A stretch of 64,000 nt of DNA from NCBI GenBank assembly GCA_946699065.1, contig CAMPDV010000119.1:372001-436000 (forward strand), in the 5' to 3' direction. The DNA comes from Loxodes magnus (Eukaryota; Ciliophora; Karyorelictea; Loxodida; Loxodidae). The notes beneath the pieces are model-generated. The model made no database searches. It was not told where the DNA came from and saw only the letters and a program-made list of their open reading frames with translations. Position 1 is the first letter of the stretch. Every line of letters starts with the position of its first letter. A program made the translations under genes and the position numbers. Positions 50,901-62,884 of this stretch are shown here, piece by piece.

Positions 50901-51098
50901 ATTGAATTCAGAAAAGGATTCTAAGAATATATCGATGGAAACTGGGAAAAGGCTCGTGAAGTATTACTCGAAGCCCAAAAATTAAGAAATTAGCAAGGTA
51001 TTGACGGCCCTTCTAGGACTATTCTAAATGTAATAGAAGAAAGTGGAGGAAAAGCTCCTCCTACTTGGAAGGGATACAGAGAACTTACTGAGAAATGA
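47976..51098 (+). CDS. Adenylate cyclase fused to a voltage-sensor-like membrane domain
   Basis: Three introns leave 1023 residues. After a disordered 120-residue N terminus come four membrane segments resembling a voltage sensor: S1 (IFTSWMTILTIYALFG), S2 (SVFYSISIVCLFFFSFEI), S3 (WLGFFFWLDIMSTLSLIPDI) and an Arg-rich S4 (RAGRVIRIIRLIRLIRIVKL). A charged cytosolic linker of about 180 residues follows, then two further spans (RVIILVLAMMFGLQLFIL; TNFICVILAVGSIMF) flanking a roughly 120-residue extracellular domain, and then the class III cyclase domain. The catalytic Asp residues are D682 in FGFCDIRNFTD and D725 in NIGDAFLLVWKF, and the transition-state Asn/Arg are in SPNVNMAARLEAA. KIDASYLSPNVN matches the alveolate channel-linked adenylate cyclases (Plasmodium AC-alpha type, ciliate membrane AC). 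Those have a K+ channel-like pore; I see no pore loop here. The product would be cAMP made in response to membrane voltage (family knowledge plus inference). TGA encodes Trp in IEHWIFT, NYWLGFF and LLVWKF. Confidence 0.93.
48414..48430 (+). other. Predicted 17-nt intron in cyclase gene
   Basis: The sequence is GTAAGACTATTATACAG, phase 0, between RMAATDK and PADSVFYSIS. It restores the frame into S2 of the membrane domain. Confidence 0.92.
50348..50363 (+). other. Predicted 16-nt intron in cyclase gene
   Basis: The sequence is GTAAGGCTTAATTTAG, phase 0. It joins INRSGKLIK to YANHEGLNARMPNY, as in related cyclases. Confidence 0.92.
50451..50468 (+). other. Predicted 18-nt intron in cyclase gene
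   Basis: The sequence is GTAATTTATTATATATAG, phase 0. It joins HVGWSIE to GAIGSEFKIDASYL, the invariant G-W-[SA]-I-E-G-A-I-G-S segment of this cyclase family. Confidence 0.95.
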
Positions 51099-51754
51099 AA
51101 AACGATGTAGCATTTAATTTATAATTTAAATCTTTCATTTTTCAAATTCTTAAATTACGCTTAATAGAATAAATTAGCAGGTATAGCAAACAAAGTAGAA
51201 AGCTAAAACTAAATAAATAAAAAGTTCATAAGAAGAAATTTCAAAACTATGAACTGTAATTAAATAAAAAGAAGGTAAAAATATCATAAAGAGGAATTTA
51301 CTTTTATTATCTAATTATCATAGAATAGCAGTCAAGCTATATTCTGTAATATGTTAAATATTATTATTAAATCCAATTTTTATCTTAAGTTTATTTACTC
51401 AAATTTAATCAAAAGGAGTCTAAAGTAGCAGTTATACCAATGATTATTAACCTAAGTTATGGAGAATAGTAGAAAAATATGATAGCATAGTGAAATTCAA
51501 AGAAATGGCTATGAGAAGTGAACTATAAAGATATTTTTGGTGCTTAGTATGTATAGAAATAAAAAATTGAAATAAAGTGATGAGTATTTAATTAGTCAAA
51601 AAGTAATAGAATAGAATTAATAATTTATGCTGTAAGGAGTAATATGAGAGAATTAAGTAATTAGTATTAAGTAATTATGATTTAATAAATAAAGAAATTT
51701 AAGAAATTAACTGAAATCTAAACATTGCGTAATTAACTTAATTATATAAAGAAA
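51099..51754. other. Intergenic, nothing recognised
   Basis: An AT-rich, A-rich spacer between two plus-strand genes. No coding or RNA signal was seen. Confidence 0.5.
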
Positions 51755-52153
51755 ATGGGCAGCTGTTGTAATTCAAGGTCCTAGTAAATAGAAAATTCTA
51801 AAATTAAATAGAATTTACCTTTGCTGATATCTTTTAGTTAAACTCCCTTTCATTTAGATATTAGAAAGGGAAATATCTACTAGAGAAGAAAAGATAAAAA
51901 AGAAAAAAAGGAAAATAAAATTACTGAACTAAATAAGTCTGTAAGTGAAGCAAAAACACAAGAGAAGATTTCAAGTAGAATTTTAGTTAGTAGAAAAGAG
52001 TCAAAAGAGTCATTTACTTTTGAAGATTCAACTACAATAAATAATGCAAAGAGCTAAAGAAGTTAAACTAAATAGACAAATAAAGAAAAAGATAAACCTG
52101 TAATAACAGCCTTCAAGACAAAAGTTATAGCCACTAAAGAAGAATCAAACTGA
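51755..52153 (+). CDS. Small MGSCC protein, predicted N-myristoylated and palmitoylated
   Basis: A 132-residue protein starting MGSCCNSRS. Gly2 with Ser/Cys at the following positions is the classical signal for N-myristoylation followed by palmitoylation of Cys4/Cys5. That would place the protein on the inner face of the plasma or ciliary membrane. The rest is hydrophilic, disordered, and Lys/Ser/Thr-rich (YQRRKDKKEKKENKITELNK; SSRILVSRKESKESFTFEDS) with several possible kinase sites and no folded domain. Gln is coded by TAA/TAG. The stop TGA is at 52151-52153. It lies 650 bp downstream of the cyclase on the same strand; this is suggestive but not evidence of a joint role. Confidence comes from the acylation motif at the only sensible ATG and the coding-like composition. 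Confidence 0.72.
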
Positions 52154-55100
52154 TTCAAAATAGAAACTTGTTTATATCTTCATTATACTTCTGAAACATT
52201 TTTACCCTTAATTATTAAAGTTATAAAATAGATAAAAGCTATTCATATTTATCCTTATGAAGTTTATGATATTATTACTTCAAAATTTTAGCCTAGGATA
52301 GCTTGTTTAATTTTTATTTACTACTTAGAGTCACTTAATGTATTTTTCTATGCTTATACTAGGAAGATAAAGATGTAGTTTATGGTTTATAAGGTTAAAA
52401 ATTAAAATAACAAATTTTAATAATTATTTTCCTCTTTAAGCAGTCTGACATTAAAGGGCCTAAGAAAAAATTAATTTTAATACTCTTAAATTCTGGGTTT
52501 CTCATTAATAAAATTATATGGTATACTAATTTTCAGACTATTAAACTAGACTTCTCCTAAACTCCTTTATATCTATTTAAGCAATAAAATTGATTATTTT
52601 TTTTAGACTGATATTGGATTAATTTGAAGAACATTATGTGTTTACTCCTTTCATTAAGCTATTAAGCTATTATAGTATCTTCAACATAGAGAACTCAAAA
52701 GTACACCAATAAAGACCAAGTAAAATAAGCTTTGATATTTATTGAAGATTTAGATAGTAAGAGGAAAGGCTTATTAAGAACTTTTTACTCTAAGTTTTAA
52801 AGTAAACTCTTATATGCTAAATTGCTTGTTTATCTAATGCTTTACATTTCTTTTTTTCTTAATTCTATTACTAAAAGGTATTTTAGAGTATATACTGCTT
52901 AAACTTCTACTCTTATAAATTACTCCCTTAATAGCACTGTGAAGGATATAACTTAATGTGCCTTTAATCTATTTCTTAGGATAATATTTATAAGACAATC
53001 TTTAAATAACTTCTTTCTAATTCCTACATTAACTGAATTAGATATTTGTTTATTAGTTCTTTGCATTAAAAATAAGAAAACTAAAATGTCTTTTATAAGA
53101 TAATCCAGATAAATATAGAGTGAAAGAAAATTATTGTATATGTAGAAGAAGCAAGATTAAATAAGCTAAGTCTAATAACCAAAAAGGGAGAAGCAGTTAT
53201 AAATCAATAACAGACTTATAATGGATTAGCAATGAAATATTTTAAGCAAAATGCAAAAAACTTCCTACTAAGGGATTTAAATTGCTTTTCAATGCCTAGA
53301 AATTTAAAATTAAATGGCTTGAAAGATTTCTTCTTTCTATGCCTCACTTAATATATGCAAAACTAATTGAAATAATTAATTAATATAAGAAGAGGTTTTA
53401 ATTAGTTGTTGTAGATTTATTATGGACTAGTACTCTTTCTATTTAGCTATTTTCCATATTTAACAAGGATTTATACCTATGATGCGATTTAATAGAGTTT
53501 TTTGTAGAGACATTTTAATCGTTCAGGAGACATGTAAGTACTAAATACACTTTAAAATTAAAAAATGAATTAAATTAAGTTAAAGCAATTTAAAAGCTAA
53601 GTATTGCATTCAATTAAGGTTTATATGAAAGAGAAAAATAATACAAGATTGGCATTATAAAAGAAAAAGTTCTAAATTGGTATGGTTTATATATTTAATA
53701 TAGTTGTTTAAATAAATAAGTTCTTATTTCTACTCTATCATATAAATAAATAAATTGGATTATAGAGCGCGTAACACTCTCGTTGGTGCAGCCCTTAAAT
53801 TAATTTTATTTAATGTAGAAAATAATTTTTTATAGGTCTCTCTTTCCTTGTTTCCTCTTCCTGCAGTACGTCCAGTTATTCTCCCTTCCAAAGCATAGGA
53901 TGCAATATGCGATTATGGGTACATTTCCCCGACCTATGATTAAGAAAGTTTCCTCCTGACCTTCAGAGTTCTCCAGCTTGCCACATCTTCTTTCTCTTTT
54001 AATTGGTTTCTCTTCCTCCGATTTATAATCCGACCACGCTCATTTTTTAGTTGCCTAGTTGAGCCCCCAAGCAGCATCCAAAGGAAAGGGCTTTTTATCC
54101 TATTTAAATGATTTTAAATAATAATATCCTTACTATGAATTTCTTAATTAACCTTTTTATGAAATAATTGCTTACATAGAGAAATTACTCCTTATCTATA
54201 AAAAATATACTGATAATCTTAATCTACAAACTATCTAGTCAGATTTGGAAATTTAGCTTAGACATAAATATTTAGCTGATGGTAATAATGCAGAATTATT
54301 AATTTAACATAGCTAGAATTAATAAAGTGAGATATTTAATTTTATATGGGAAAGAAATATTTTAGACTAAATTAATTAAGAGTTATTCGTATTTCATTTA
54401 AAGAGATTTATTATAAAAACTACTTCAATTTCAAACATAACAAGAGTTGATTAACTAGTCCTAATAGATTTAAAATAATAGAGAATTCAATGTCTCTTTT
54501 CTATCTCTTACTTGTAATATTATAAACTAAGGATTTTAAGCATTTAATATATTAAACAGCATTGATTTAGTCTTATACCTACTATAATGATAAATTAAGA
54601 AAAGATTGTAGTTTATAATAAATGGGTTCTTTATAGTAATAGCCATATTATAGTTATTATACTTAGCAGGTTATAAATGCAATAACTAATTAGTTTAATA
54701 TGAATTCGATTTTATTTATTAGTAATCTCTATTTTTTATAGATTAGTGTAAGAAAACTTTAAACTTTTCAATTTTTGATATTTTATAGCCCTAAATATAA
54801 ATATTATATAATTCAATATAAACTAAGAATATTTTTTATATCACAAAGTTAATTTATCATTGATATATCATAACTATTTTAATTATTTTGATGTAAAGAT
54901 AACATTTAGATTTTATTTGCAATCATTAGATATCTCGAATTGCTTTATTACATTTCTTCCTCCTTCATACTCTTCCTAAACTTAAGGTAAATAAAAAGTC
55001 CAAAAGCTAAATTTTGATAGTTATTTTTCCTCTATTTTTTCTTATCAATTTAGTTTTATTCTGTATAGAATTTTTCTTAAATATATTCAACCTTTAGATG

Positions 55101-58100
55101 GCATATATTGTAAGCAGCTTATTTTTACTTTTTTCTTGCTTTAAAAAATACCTTTTATACCTATATACATCTACTATATATTAAATTATAATACTCTATC
55201 TGCAATTCTAGTATTAATTTACTTCTTTTACTCTCTTAACTTAGAGTAATATTTATTCATCTAACTTCCAAACCCAAATTTATAAGACCATAGATCAACT
55301 AAATATTAAAAAAATTTCTACCTGGTGACTATATCACTCTTATAAAGCGAGAACCTGTCTTAAGTTCCTTTATATTGCTTAATTGAATGACTGTCTATTA
55401 TCTTATTAATCTAAATTTCAAATTTATTTCTTCAGTTTTTATCATTACAGTTCTAATTTTCCTATTTCTACCATGCCTATATATATTCTTATCTGCATTT
55501 ATATAAAATTTATATTCTCGTCTTTTTAGACCAATTTGAACTTTGTATTGTAGTAATAAATTTATTCAATGAATTAATTTCCCAAAATAGAAAAAGTAAA
55601 GACAATCGTTCAATTTATATTTGGCTATAATTAGAGGCTTATATAATATAGACTTTTTTTTCTATTTTCTTAATTATTCATTAGCAAAAGCTGTTCTAAA
55701 GCTGTCCTTATAGTGCTATAATTTCTTAATTGAATCTCTTTGCTTCAGATTTCAAAATTTCTTTATTAAGATTCTAATAAAAAGCAACATCTTAAATTAC
55801 ATTACATTTGCTTAAATTCCTTGAGCTAAGGAAATCTATGATAAAAGCAACTTCATTTGAAGGTAAAGAGCTTGAATAATAAAGAAATCTGACTACTAAA
55901 CTAAGCTGAATTAATTTAGAGTATCATAAATAGAAGCTTCTTAGCAGAATTTTATTATTACCTTCCTAATCTTATTCTATAAGCTATAGAATGAATTTCC
56001 ATTTTAGATTTATCCATCTAAAGTCACTAAATAAATTACTCTATTTATAGCATTCAGTACTCTAGATAGTTAATTAAGAAAAAGATGTACACTATTTAGA
56101 AGCTGCAATAGAGCAGCGAATAGTTATAATATAAATATCCTAATCTTTGAGTACAATATTAATATAGCTTATCTAGCTTCAAAAAAGGGTATAATCTTAA
56201 TATCTCTCTGACCTTTATAACATTACTATATTAGGATACATTTAATCATTCTCTTTAATTCTATTCCTTTATCTTAACATTTATTAAGCCTCAGATTAGT
56301 AGGAGAGAAAATAAATTTCCTTAATATGTTGTTAAAATGACCCATTGGGTAGTTAATGATATAGCTTTTATAAGTTTAAATTAGAAGCTTATTACTTAAC
56401 ATTGAGAGAAAGATTCTTACTTTTAAATTAGAAGATTGTTATACTAGGTACTAATTAGAAAGGCAGATGTAAAGGATAAATATTTTAAGTAATATAGCTT
56501 AAAGTTATTTAAATCAGGGAATAAGAAAGAAATCACTCGTCAAAGCAAAAAAATGTTTAGATGGTTAAGTAATATTAAGAGGTTAGGCTTTGCTATTACA
56601 ATTGGTTATTTAATTATTATGGAGCTTTCTTCTATATTAATAGTTATAGCTCAAGCATTTAGAATAAAGAATTAAGAGTTTAAAGTAGCTATAGAACTAA
56701 AGGATATTCTAGAATATAGTGATTAAAGCTGTATGAACTATAGAAATTAAAGAGCTAGTATCTTAGGATTGATTTAAAGTAATTAATGTATCTTGGACTA
56801 AGATACGGCAAATAAATGGAGCTTAATTGATTATGCTCTTATTATTAATTAAAAATAGCCTTACTATAATTACTTTTTAGCAATTCTCAGCTAATACATT
56901 AACTTATCACCTTAAAACCTCTTACTATTTGCAAGAAACTATTTTTTTAGCTCTTATTAAAGTAAAATTATAGATTTAAATTAATGAAGTGAATCTAATA
57001 GAAAAAAGTAAAAAATATTTAGATTTTAATTTGAACGTTTCACAATAAAGGACCTAGAATAATAGTAGCTGGTATTTTAACCTAGCTACTTAAGAGTAAA
57101 GAAGAAGTTATAATTTGTTATCAGTTATAAAAGCAAAATTCTCTTACAAGCAATGCTAAGGACTATCTATATTAATAATGTAGCTAAATCTAAAGAACTA
57201 ATTAATAGATATTAATCTTACTCATCCTTCCTTGTTAAGTAATAAGAGACTAATATTATAATAATTTACAGCTTCATCATAAATCTTTTCTTTTTATAAG
57301 TCTAAACGTCTATCATTTTCACCAAGCTTTAAAGCATCTAGGTATATTTATAAAGCTCTCTTAATAAACCTAAATTATAAATAATGCTGTCTAATTAAAT
57401 AGATTAAAGAAAGGAAATTAGTGGAGCGATAGAAGAAGAACTATGCAAAGATTATGAATATGGATTAATAGGAAAGCTCAAATATATTGAAAGATAAAGC
57501 TTCTTGACTAATATATAGAATGATAAGGTTTTAACTAATTTTAACTATTTGCACTAATATTTAAATAATAAACAATTAGATCTAACCGTTTTATTTTAAA
57601 TTTTATTCAGTTGCTAGAAGTATAGGAGAGCATTGCTTTACTTTTTGGTATGAATGAAATGCCTGAAGTAAGTTATTATAAAGGAAGTTTAGGGACTGGT
57701 TTAGTAATATAATAAATGAAGAAAATAGTTTATAACTAGCAAAGTAAACAAGGCCTGGTACTTCTTAGAAGAGCTAAAAGGATTTTTATTTAAGATACCA
57801 TTGAAGTCACTATGATAATTGATAAGTAAAAATAAGTATTTAATAAGCTTAAAAGACTAATATTCAAGAAGGTAGTTAAATAATGATTAAAATATCCAGA
57901 GAAAGTTAAATATGAAAAGCAAATAAAATATAGAAATAAATCTAAAATTAAATTAATAACTCTATGATAAAATAAAATCATCAAACTCTGGGAACAAAAA
58001 TTAATCCATTAAATAGAGAAAATATAAGAAAATAGCAATAAAAATGAATTAATTTGATGCTAATCAATTTTATAAAATTAAAATTTCTATGCTGAGTAAT

Positions 58101-59269
58101 CAAACGAAATTCATTTTGTTAAATACTTCTTAGGCTTTAAGATAAGGATTTGGTATTAAATGGTTTAGTTTATTGTGACAAAATAAATAATTTATCTTAT
58201 TTGGAATCCAAATCCTCAAATTATAATTGAATATAGCTTTAATGTTCCTTATTTTCATATTACACTTAAGATAAAATCGTTATGAGGATATCTTAAAGAT
58301 AAGAGGAAATTAAAAATAATAATTAGGATATAAGGAATATGTTCAAAGCAGTCTAGATCCATCTCACTTAACAAAGGAATATTTGAATATAAATACATTC
58401 TGCAATTTATGATTTTTAATATTCATAATGATAAAAGTTAAGTATAAAGCTTTATAGTTTATAAAAGCAAAGCCAATTAAAAAATTTCCCTGAGGTATTT
58501 ATATCAAATTTACAAAATATATTAAATTATTTAAACATAGAGCAAGGAATAAATGACAACTTATCAACAAAAGCTTCTTCCTTCAGACTTAAATCGCATA
58601 GTAAAAGGTATTGAGTATATTATAGCTTTTCTATAGATGAATTCTACAAGGTTAAGAATTAATTTTATAGATATAAATCAAATTGTAATTTAATGTATAT
58701 TAAAGATATTAACTAATAAAAGTTGAGAGACCACTAATGAAAGGAGATATAGGAGGCAAAAATAACATTAATAAAATTTAAATTTGAAAAAGAAAAAGAA
58801 AAAGAATGTAGATACATTATCATAAAGGGATTGCAGCTTCTTAATTTCAAAGAGATTTTGAAATATCTAAGCGTTTAATGGACATAAATTATGCCTTTAA
58901 TATTTAAAGTAAATAAATGCATAATTTTTATATCTAAATAAAAGAGTAAATCATTGTTAAGATAATAAAAGTTCTTTTAATTCTATGCATTGTAGATTCT
59001 AGAACGTTAGATAGTAAAACTCAAAATTGAATAATAAATAGAATTAATGCAAAATACAATGAGAGGAATAACTTATTCATTCTCTCTTAGATTATAGTAC
59101 CGATGATAAAAGATTGATTCTACATAAACAAAGTTCACGGTTATAAATTCCTCTTTTTCATTAATTGGTTTAATATTATCAATTTCTTTTTAAAATTTTA
59201 AGTATATTTTTTACTTAATAGATTCGTAAAATACGTTTATTTTAAAGTAACGGTCAATATTTTATAAAA
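52154..59269. other. 7.1-kb gene desert with weak open frames
   Basis: The largest gene-free stretch here. Apart from the GC-richer island at 53760-54095 it is AT-rich. Long TGA-poor plus-strand frames exist at about 53040-53760 and 56553-58550. The second begins MFRWLSNIKRLGFAITIGYL with a hydrophobic N terminus. Neither contains a recognisable motif, and composition matches background, so I treat both as unproven. They could be decayed genes. Confidence 0.45.
53760..54095. ncRNA. Candidate structured RNA: GC-richer island in AT-rich desert
   Basis: Base composition changes sharply over about 330 bp compared with flanks. The island contains balanced words such as gagcgcgtaacactctcg, tacgtccagttattctccc and tgagcccccaagcagcatcc. 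In six frames the translations do not look like protein. On the minus strand the unit would end in ...ACCTATAAAAAATTATTTT, a possible Pol III T-run. I tried to match U1-U6, 5S, 7SL and RNase P landmarks and could not confirm any, so family and strand stay open. GC-rich islands of this size in AT-rich genomes are often structured RNA genes, which is the only basis for the call. Confidence 0.35.
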
Positions 59270-61012
59270 ATGCTTAATAGTTTTCATTTTGATGACTTTA
59301 AATCCAACTTGCAGAATGAATGAATTCAAGTAAAATAGAATAAGAAATCGCTGATATTTTATTTGGTTTGACTACTGTACTTTGCAACTATTCTTCCTCG
59401 TAATTTCGCTTATTACTTCTATGAAAAAAGAAGGCCAGTAATCGATATAGGACATTTATATCTTCCTCAGATTCCAGGGTAGTACATTTTTATAACATCA
59501 ATTCTAATGTACCTAATCCTGCTTGTAGCTATTTTCCTTTCGTATTTGAAACTATCTTAAAGACCTTATTAAAATCCATCATTGTTTACCATTTGAATGG
59601 ACATTATAAAAATGTTAGCCATTGGTCATTCTATTAGAGGCATTACCTATATATCAACTTCAATGCCTGGAACTCAGAATTATTGTAATGCAGATTTTAA
59701 GTTAGATCCTCCTAAAAATATACTTGAGATATTCTATTAATTTAGATGGTACGAATCAGAAATCTGTGGAGATTTCATGTTCAGTGGCTATATTTTTAAT
59801 TAATTCTTAATCGCTTTATCCTTTACCAAGTTCGTTACAAGTACAGAGTAAAATAAGAGTATCAAAATATGTCAACTGCTAATGTGAATTATAAATGTGA
59901 TACAGTGCTTTTGGATAATAGGTACTTAATAAAATTATACAGCAGCTGTAACATCAGGTATCTATACAAGCATTCTTTTATCGAAATTCTATTACATCTC
60001 TTTTTCCAGAAAGCGCATATTTAGTCAAGAATTCTCGCAACTTGGTTCATTAGACTCTTCTTTGAATGAATAATCAACTCAAAAATTAAATGAAGAATAA
60101 GAGTTTGAATGGAGCAAAAACAAATCCTACTACTAGGCTATCAAACAATGTGTTAAATAGTTATTCATTAATCTAAAAACGAACATTCCATTAGAAATAA
60201 AAGAGTTTAGATAAATTAATAAGAAGCTATTATTATTGCTCGTTTTACTTATTTATTCAACAAGTGTTGCTAGAAACTTTGCATATTTAATGCACAAAGC
60301 AAATCCTGTTTTAAAAGATTTCTTTCATGAATTGATTCCAGATTATGGGAAGTTAGCTATAGACGTACTTGGACATATTTTCTGGTGAAACCATTATTTA
60401 TGCAATTTAGGGTTGTTTATGGTAATTTGCCGTAAAAGAAATCAACTAAGACCAACTTTCATTTAGATATTTATGAAAGGATGGTATATATTACTGATAT
60501 CACATTTAATTCGTATTTTAACTTATAGTTGGACTATCCTTCCTGGTGGAGCGTAACATTGTTAACCAGCAAAATAAAATTTTTATTATTACAATCCTCC
60601 AGATGATGCAGAAGATATATTTACTAAATATGCTTATAGTTAAAGAAGAAACTGCGGAGATTTACTTGTTTCAGGGCATATGATTCAAGTCAATATCCTT
60701 AGTTTACTAACTTGATAATTTTTTCCATTTGCACTTCCAAAATTTTTATATATATTCAGTTAAATCCTTATTTGGGGAAGTGTTATTATTACTTCAATCC
60801 TTATCGAGTCAGCCAGAAATCATTACTCTGTTGATATCGTCATGGCCTTCTATGTTTCCTTTATGGTTTATTTCATATACGACCATTATTATCCAGATCC
60901 TTGTTTCTAAAACCAAATGAAAGTAATAGAAGATTTAAATAAATAATCTCATATAATTTAAATATCAGAGTGCGAGTAAAATAGCGCAGATATTTAGAAC
61001 GAGAAAAAATGA
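59270..61012 (+). CDS. Sphingomyelin-synthase-like protein, internally duplicated with inactive N-terminal half
   Basis: A 580-residue multi-span membrane protein built from two homologous halves. The C-terminal half (about 310-560) carries the sphingomyelin-synthase motifs: LIRILTYSWTILPGGAQHC (D2-like), RRNCGDLLVSGHMIQ (D3; C462-G-D, H470) and ARNHYSVDIVMAFY (D4; H518 and D522), giving the complete His-His-Asp triad of the SMS/PAP2-like family. These enzymes transfer a phospho-headgroup from phosphatidylcholine or phosphatidylethanolamine to ceramide in Golgi or plasma membrane. The N-terminal half (about 25-260) repeats the plan: SIRGITYISTSMPGTQNYC, SEICGDFMFSGYIFN (C166-G-D; Tyr174 replaces His) and NYTAAVTSGIYTS (Asn222 and Ala226 replace His and Asp). 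All three catalytic residues are lost, so this half is probably structural or regulatory. Usual family members have one such unit of about 350-400 residues. TGA-coded Trp occurs in QNEWIQ, LVWLLY and FWWNHY. The stop TGA is at 61010-61012. Confidence 0.9.
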
Positions 61013-61575
61013 AGTAAATGAAAAAAGACAAACTTATCTAATAAAACTTATTTACATCAAATTACATTTATCTAACTTATATCTACTTTATCTTTTATGT
61101 TTAAAGCTATTCAAAATCTGCTTATTAATTATGTCTGTTGAGGTTTATTTTTGTGTTAGGATTTAAAATTAAGAGTAATTTAAACTTTGATTAGCACCTT
61201 TTATTGCTAAAAGGGTTAATTAATATACTTTAGTTTATAAAAATATACAGAAAAATAGAGAATTAAGTGATAATAGTAGCTATACTTAAAGTATTAACTA
61301 GAAGCAAGGTTATAAGAAAATACTTGATATATAAATGAAATATGTCCCACTGAAGGATTCAACTATAGAAATACATTTATATTATTTACATTTCTGTTTA
61401 TTTATAGGGTCTTAGTAGCGGTAAGTACTAGCCAGAATTGTAACTCTTTATTTTTAGAAGTAAAGAAGAAATTTTTATTTATTTTTAAAGATGAAGTAAT
61501 TAGATATTACTATTACTAGTAATTTTAGTTATAAATCGCATTGAGTAATTAATTATATTAATTAAGATGTCTCGC
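61013..61575. other. Intergenic between convergent genes, nothing seen
   Basis: A short AT-rich spacer between two 3' ends. No element is recognised. Confidence 0.45.
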
Positions 61576-62355
61576 TCAAAGTTTCACAGAATTCACAGCC
61601 ATACTTATTTTTCCTCCTATTCCAAAAGTTTTATTCTTCAATTTTCCTTTTTGCTTTCTAAAATCTTTTCCTCTTGTGTTTTTGAGCATTTTGTCTCCTT
61701 TTTCAGCAAATGAATCACCTTAAGTTCCAAATTTAGTTTTTGCTTGCACACTGTTATCCTTCAGTTCTTATCTTAACTACTAATCAAGAATATTACCAAA
61801 TTTCTACCTCTTATAATTATCATAGACATCTTTTGTTTCACTTTTCCTTTTTAAATCGTTTTATTACTCTTCACTTGCAGAATTTGTTTCTTCATGTCCA
61901 TTTAGTTATTAATTTACTTAAGAAGTTTCTTTCTCCTTTTTATCTGCTTCTTCGGTTTAATCCTTATCATTTTCTTTTTCATTAGAATTTTTATTTTCCT
62001 TTACTTTGTCTTGTTTCTCTGGCATTACTTTATCCTTTTTAGATTCTTTTTCTTTCTTCGATTACTTTTTCTTACCTTTCTACTTACTTTTGTTAGAATC
62101 CTTCTTTTCTTAGTTAGCTTATTATTCTTCTTATTCAGCAAGAGATTTATTATTAGTCTCAGCTGGCTCTACTTTCTCAATGCTCTTTTCTTTACAATAA
62201 TATTTAACAGCTTTTAGCAAATTTAAACTATTAAACTTCGATTTCGACACCTTAAACTCTGCTTTTTTCTTGAGTTTCTCTGCTAGCTTAGGAAATCCAC
62301 ACTATTGCAAGAAGTTATAAATGATAGGCCAGATGTCGTTTGCTTCTAATTTCAT
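61576..62355 (-). CDS. Nopp140/Srp40-like nucleolar protein
   Basis: A 259-residue protein with the three-part plan of NOLC1/Nopp140 and yeast Srp40. The N-terminal LisH-like helix pair (NDIWPIIYNFLQQCGFPKLA then AEKLKKKAEF) matches the family dimerisation motif. A highly charged Lys/Glu/Ser middle follows (SKQKGKKKQSKKEKESKKDK), much shorter than the many acidic-basic repeats of animals. The SRP40 C-terminal domain has GDSFAEKGDKMLKNTRGKDF, RKQKGKLKN and GGKISMAVNSVKL, the last matching the family's ending G-G-x-I-x-x-x-x-N-S-[IV]-K-F/L. Family members are nucleolar chaperones of box C/D and H/ACA snoRNPs and Pol I transcription. An in-frame ATG lies 26 codons upstream (62431-62433). I chose the ATG at 62353-62355 because MKLEANDIWP matches the usual short leader before LisH. 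The stop TGA is at 61576-61578. Confidence 0.88.
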
Positions 62356-62884
62356 TTCTTGGATCTGAACTGAAATAATTATAAATAAATCGTTAATAGC
62401 TTTAATAATAAAATATGCATATCTTTGCTTCATATAAAATGGACATTCATCTTACTTTCACTAGCCAATCAGCTAGCCCAATCTCCTTTAAATGGCTGTC
62501 CTTTTTAGAATTTTTACCTTATTAAATATATTTAACTTCTTGATAGTTTAAAATCTATAATATTACTCATATTAGATCATATGGCAAGACAAGAGTAGAC
62601 TTTTATAAAAAGTCTAATTAGATAATTAAAATCAAACTTGCATCTTTTAGCTAGCCTATCGCTTACATACTTTAAATGCCTTACATTCTAAATTAATGCT
62701 ATACTTCTAATCTCCTTATATTCTATATATCTTATATCAATCTTACACTTTTAACTTCTATAATCTACGTTAAAATATAACCCTAAAGAGAGATCTAAAC
62801 TAGAAGCAGTATTAAGAGTAGAAAGTAGTAGAATAGTGTAGCTAACAAAAGGGAATTAATTAAAGTATTCTTAATTAACTATAA
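62356..62884. other. Intergenic between divergent genes
   Basis: An AT-rich spacer of about 500 bp. It may include 26 extra codons of the Nopp140-like gene if the upstream ATG is used. Nothing else was recognised. Confidence 0.45.

Noticed and set aside
53040..53760. Open plus-strand frame before the GC-richer island
   Set aside because: No motif and background composition; it ends by running into the island.
62011..62217. Plus-strand hydrophobic frames opposite the Nopp140-like gene (also 61740-61985)
   Set aside because: Complement of Lys/Glu codons yields Phe/Leu; clear antisense shadows.
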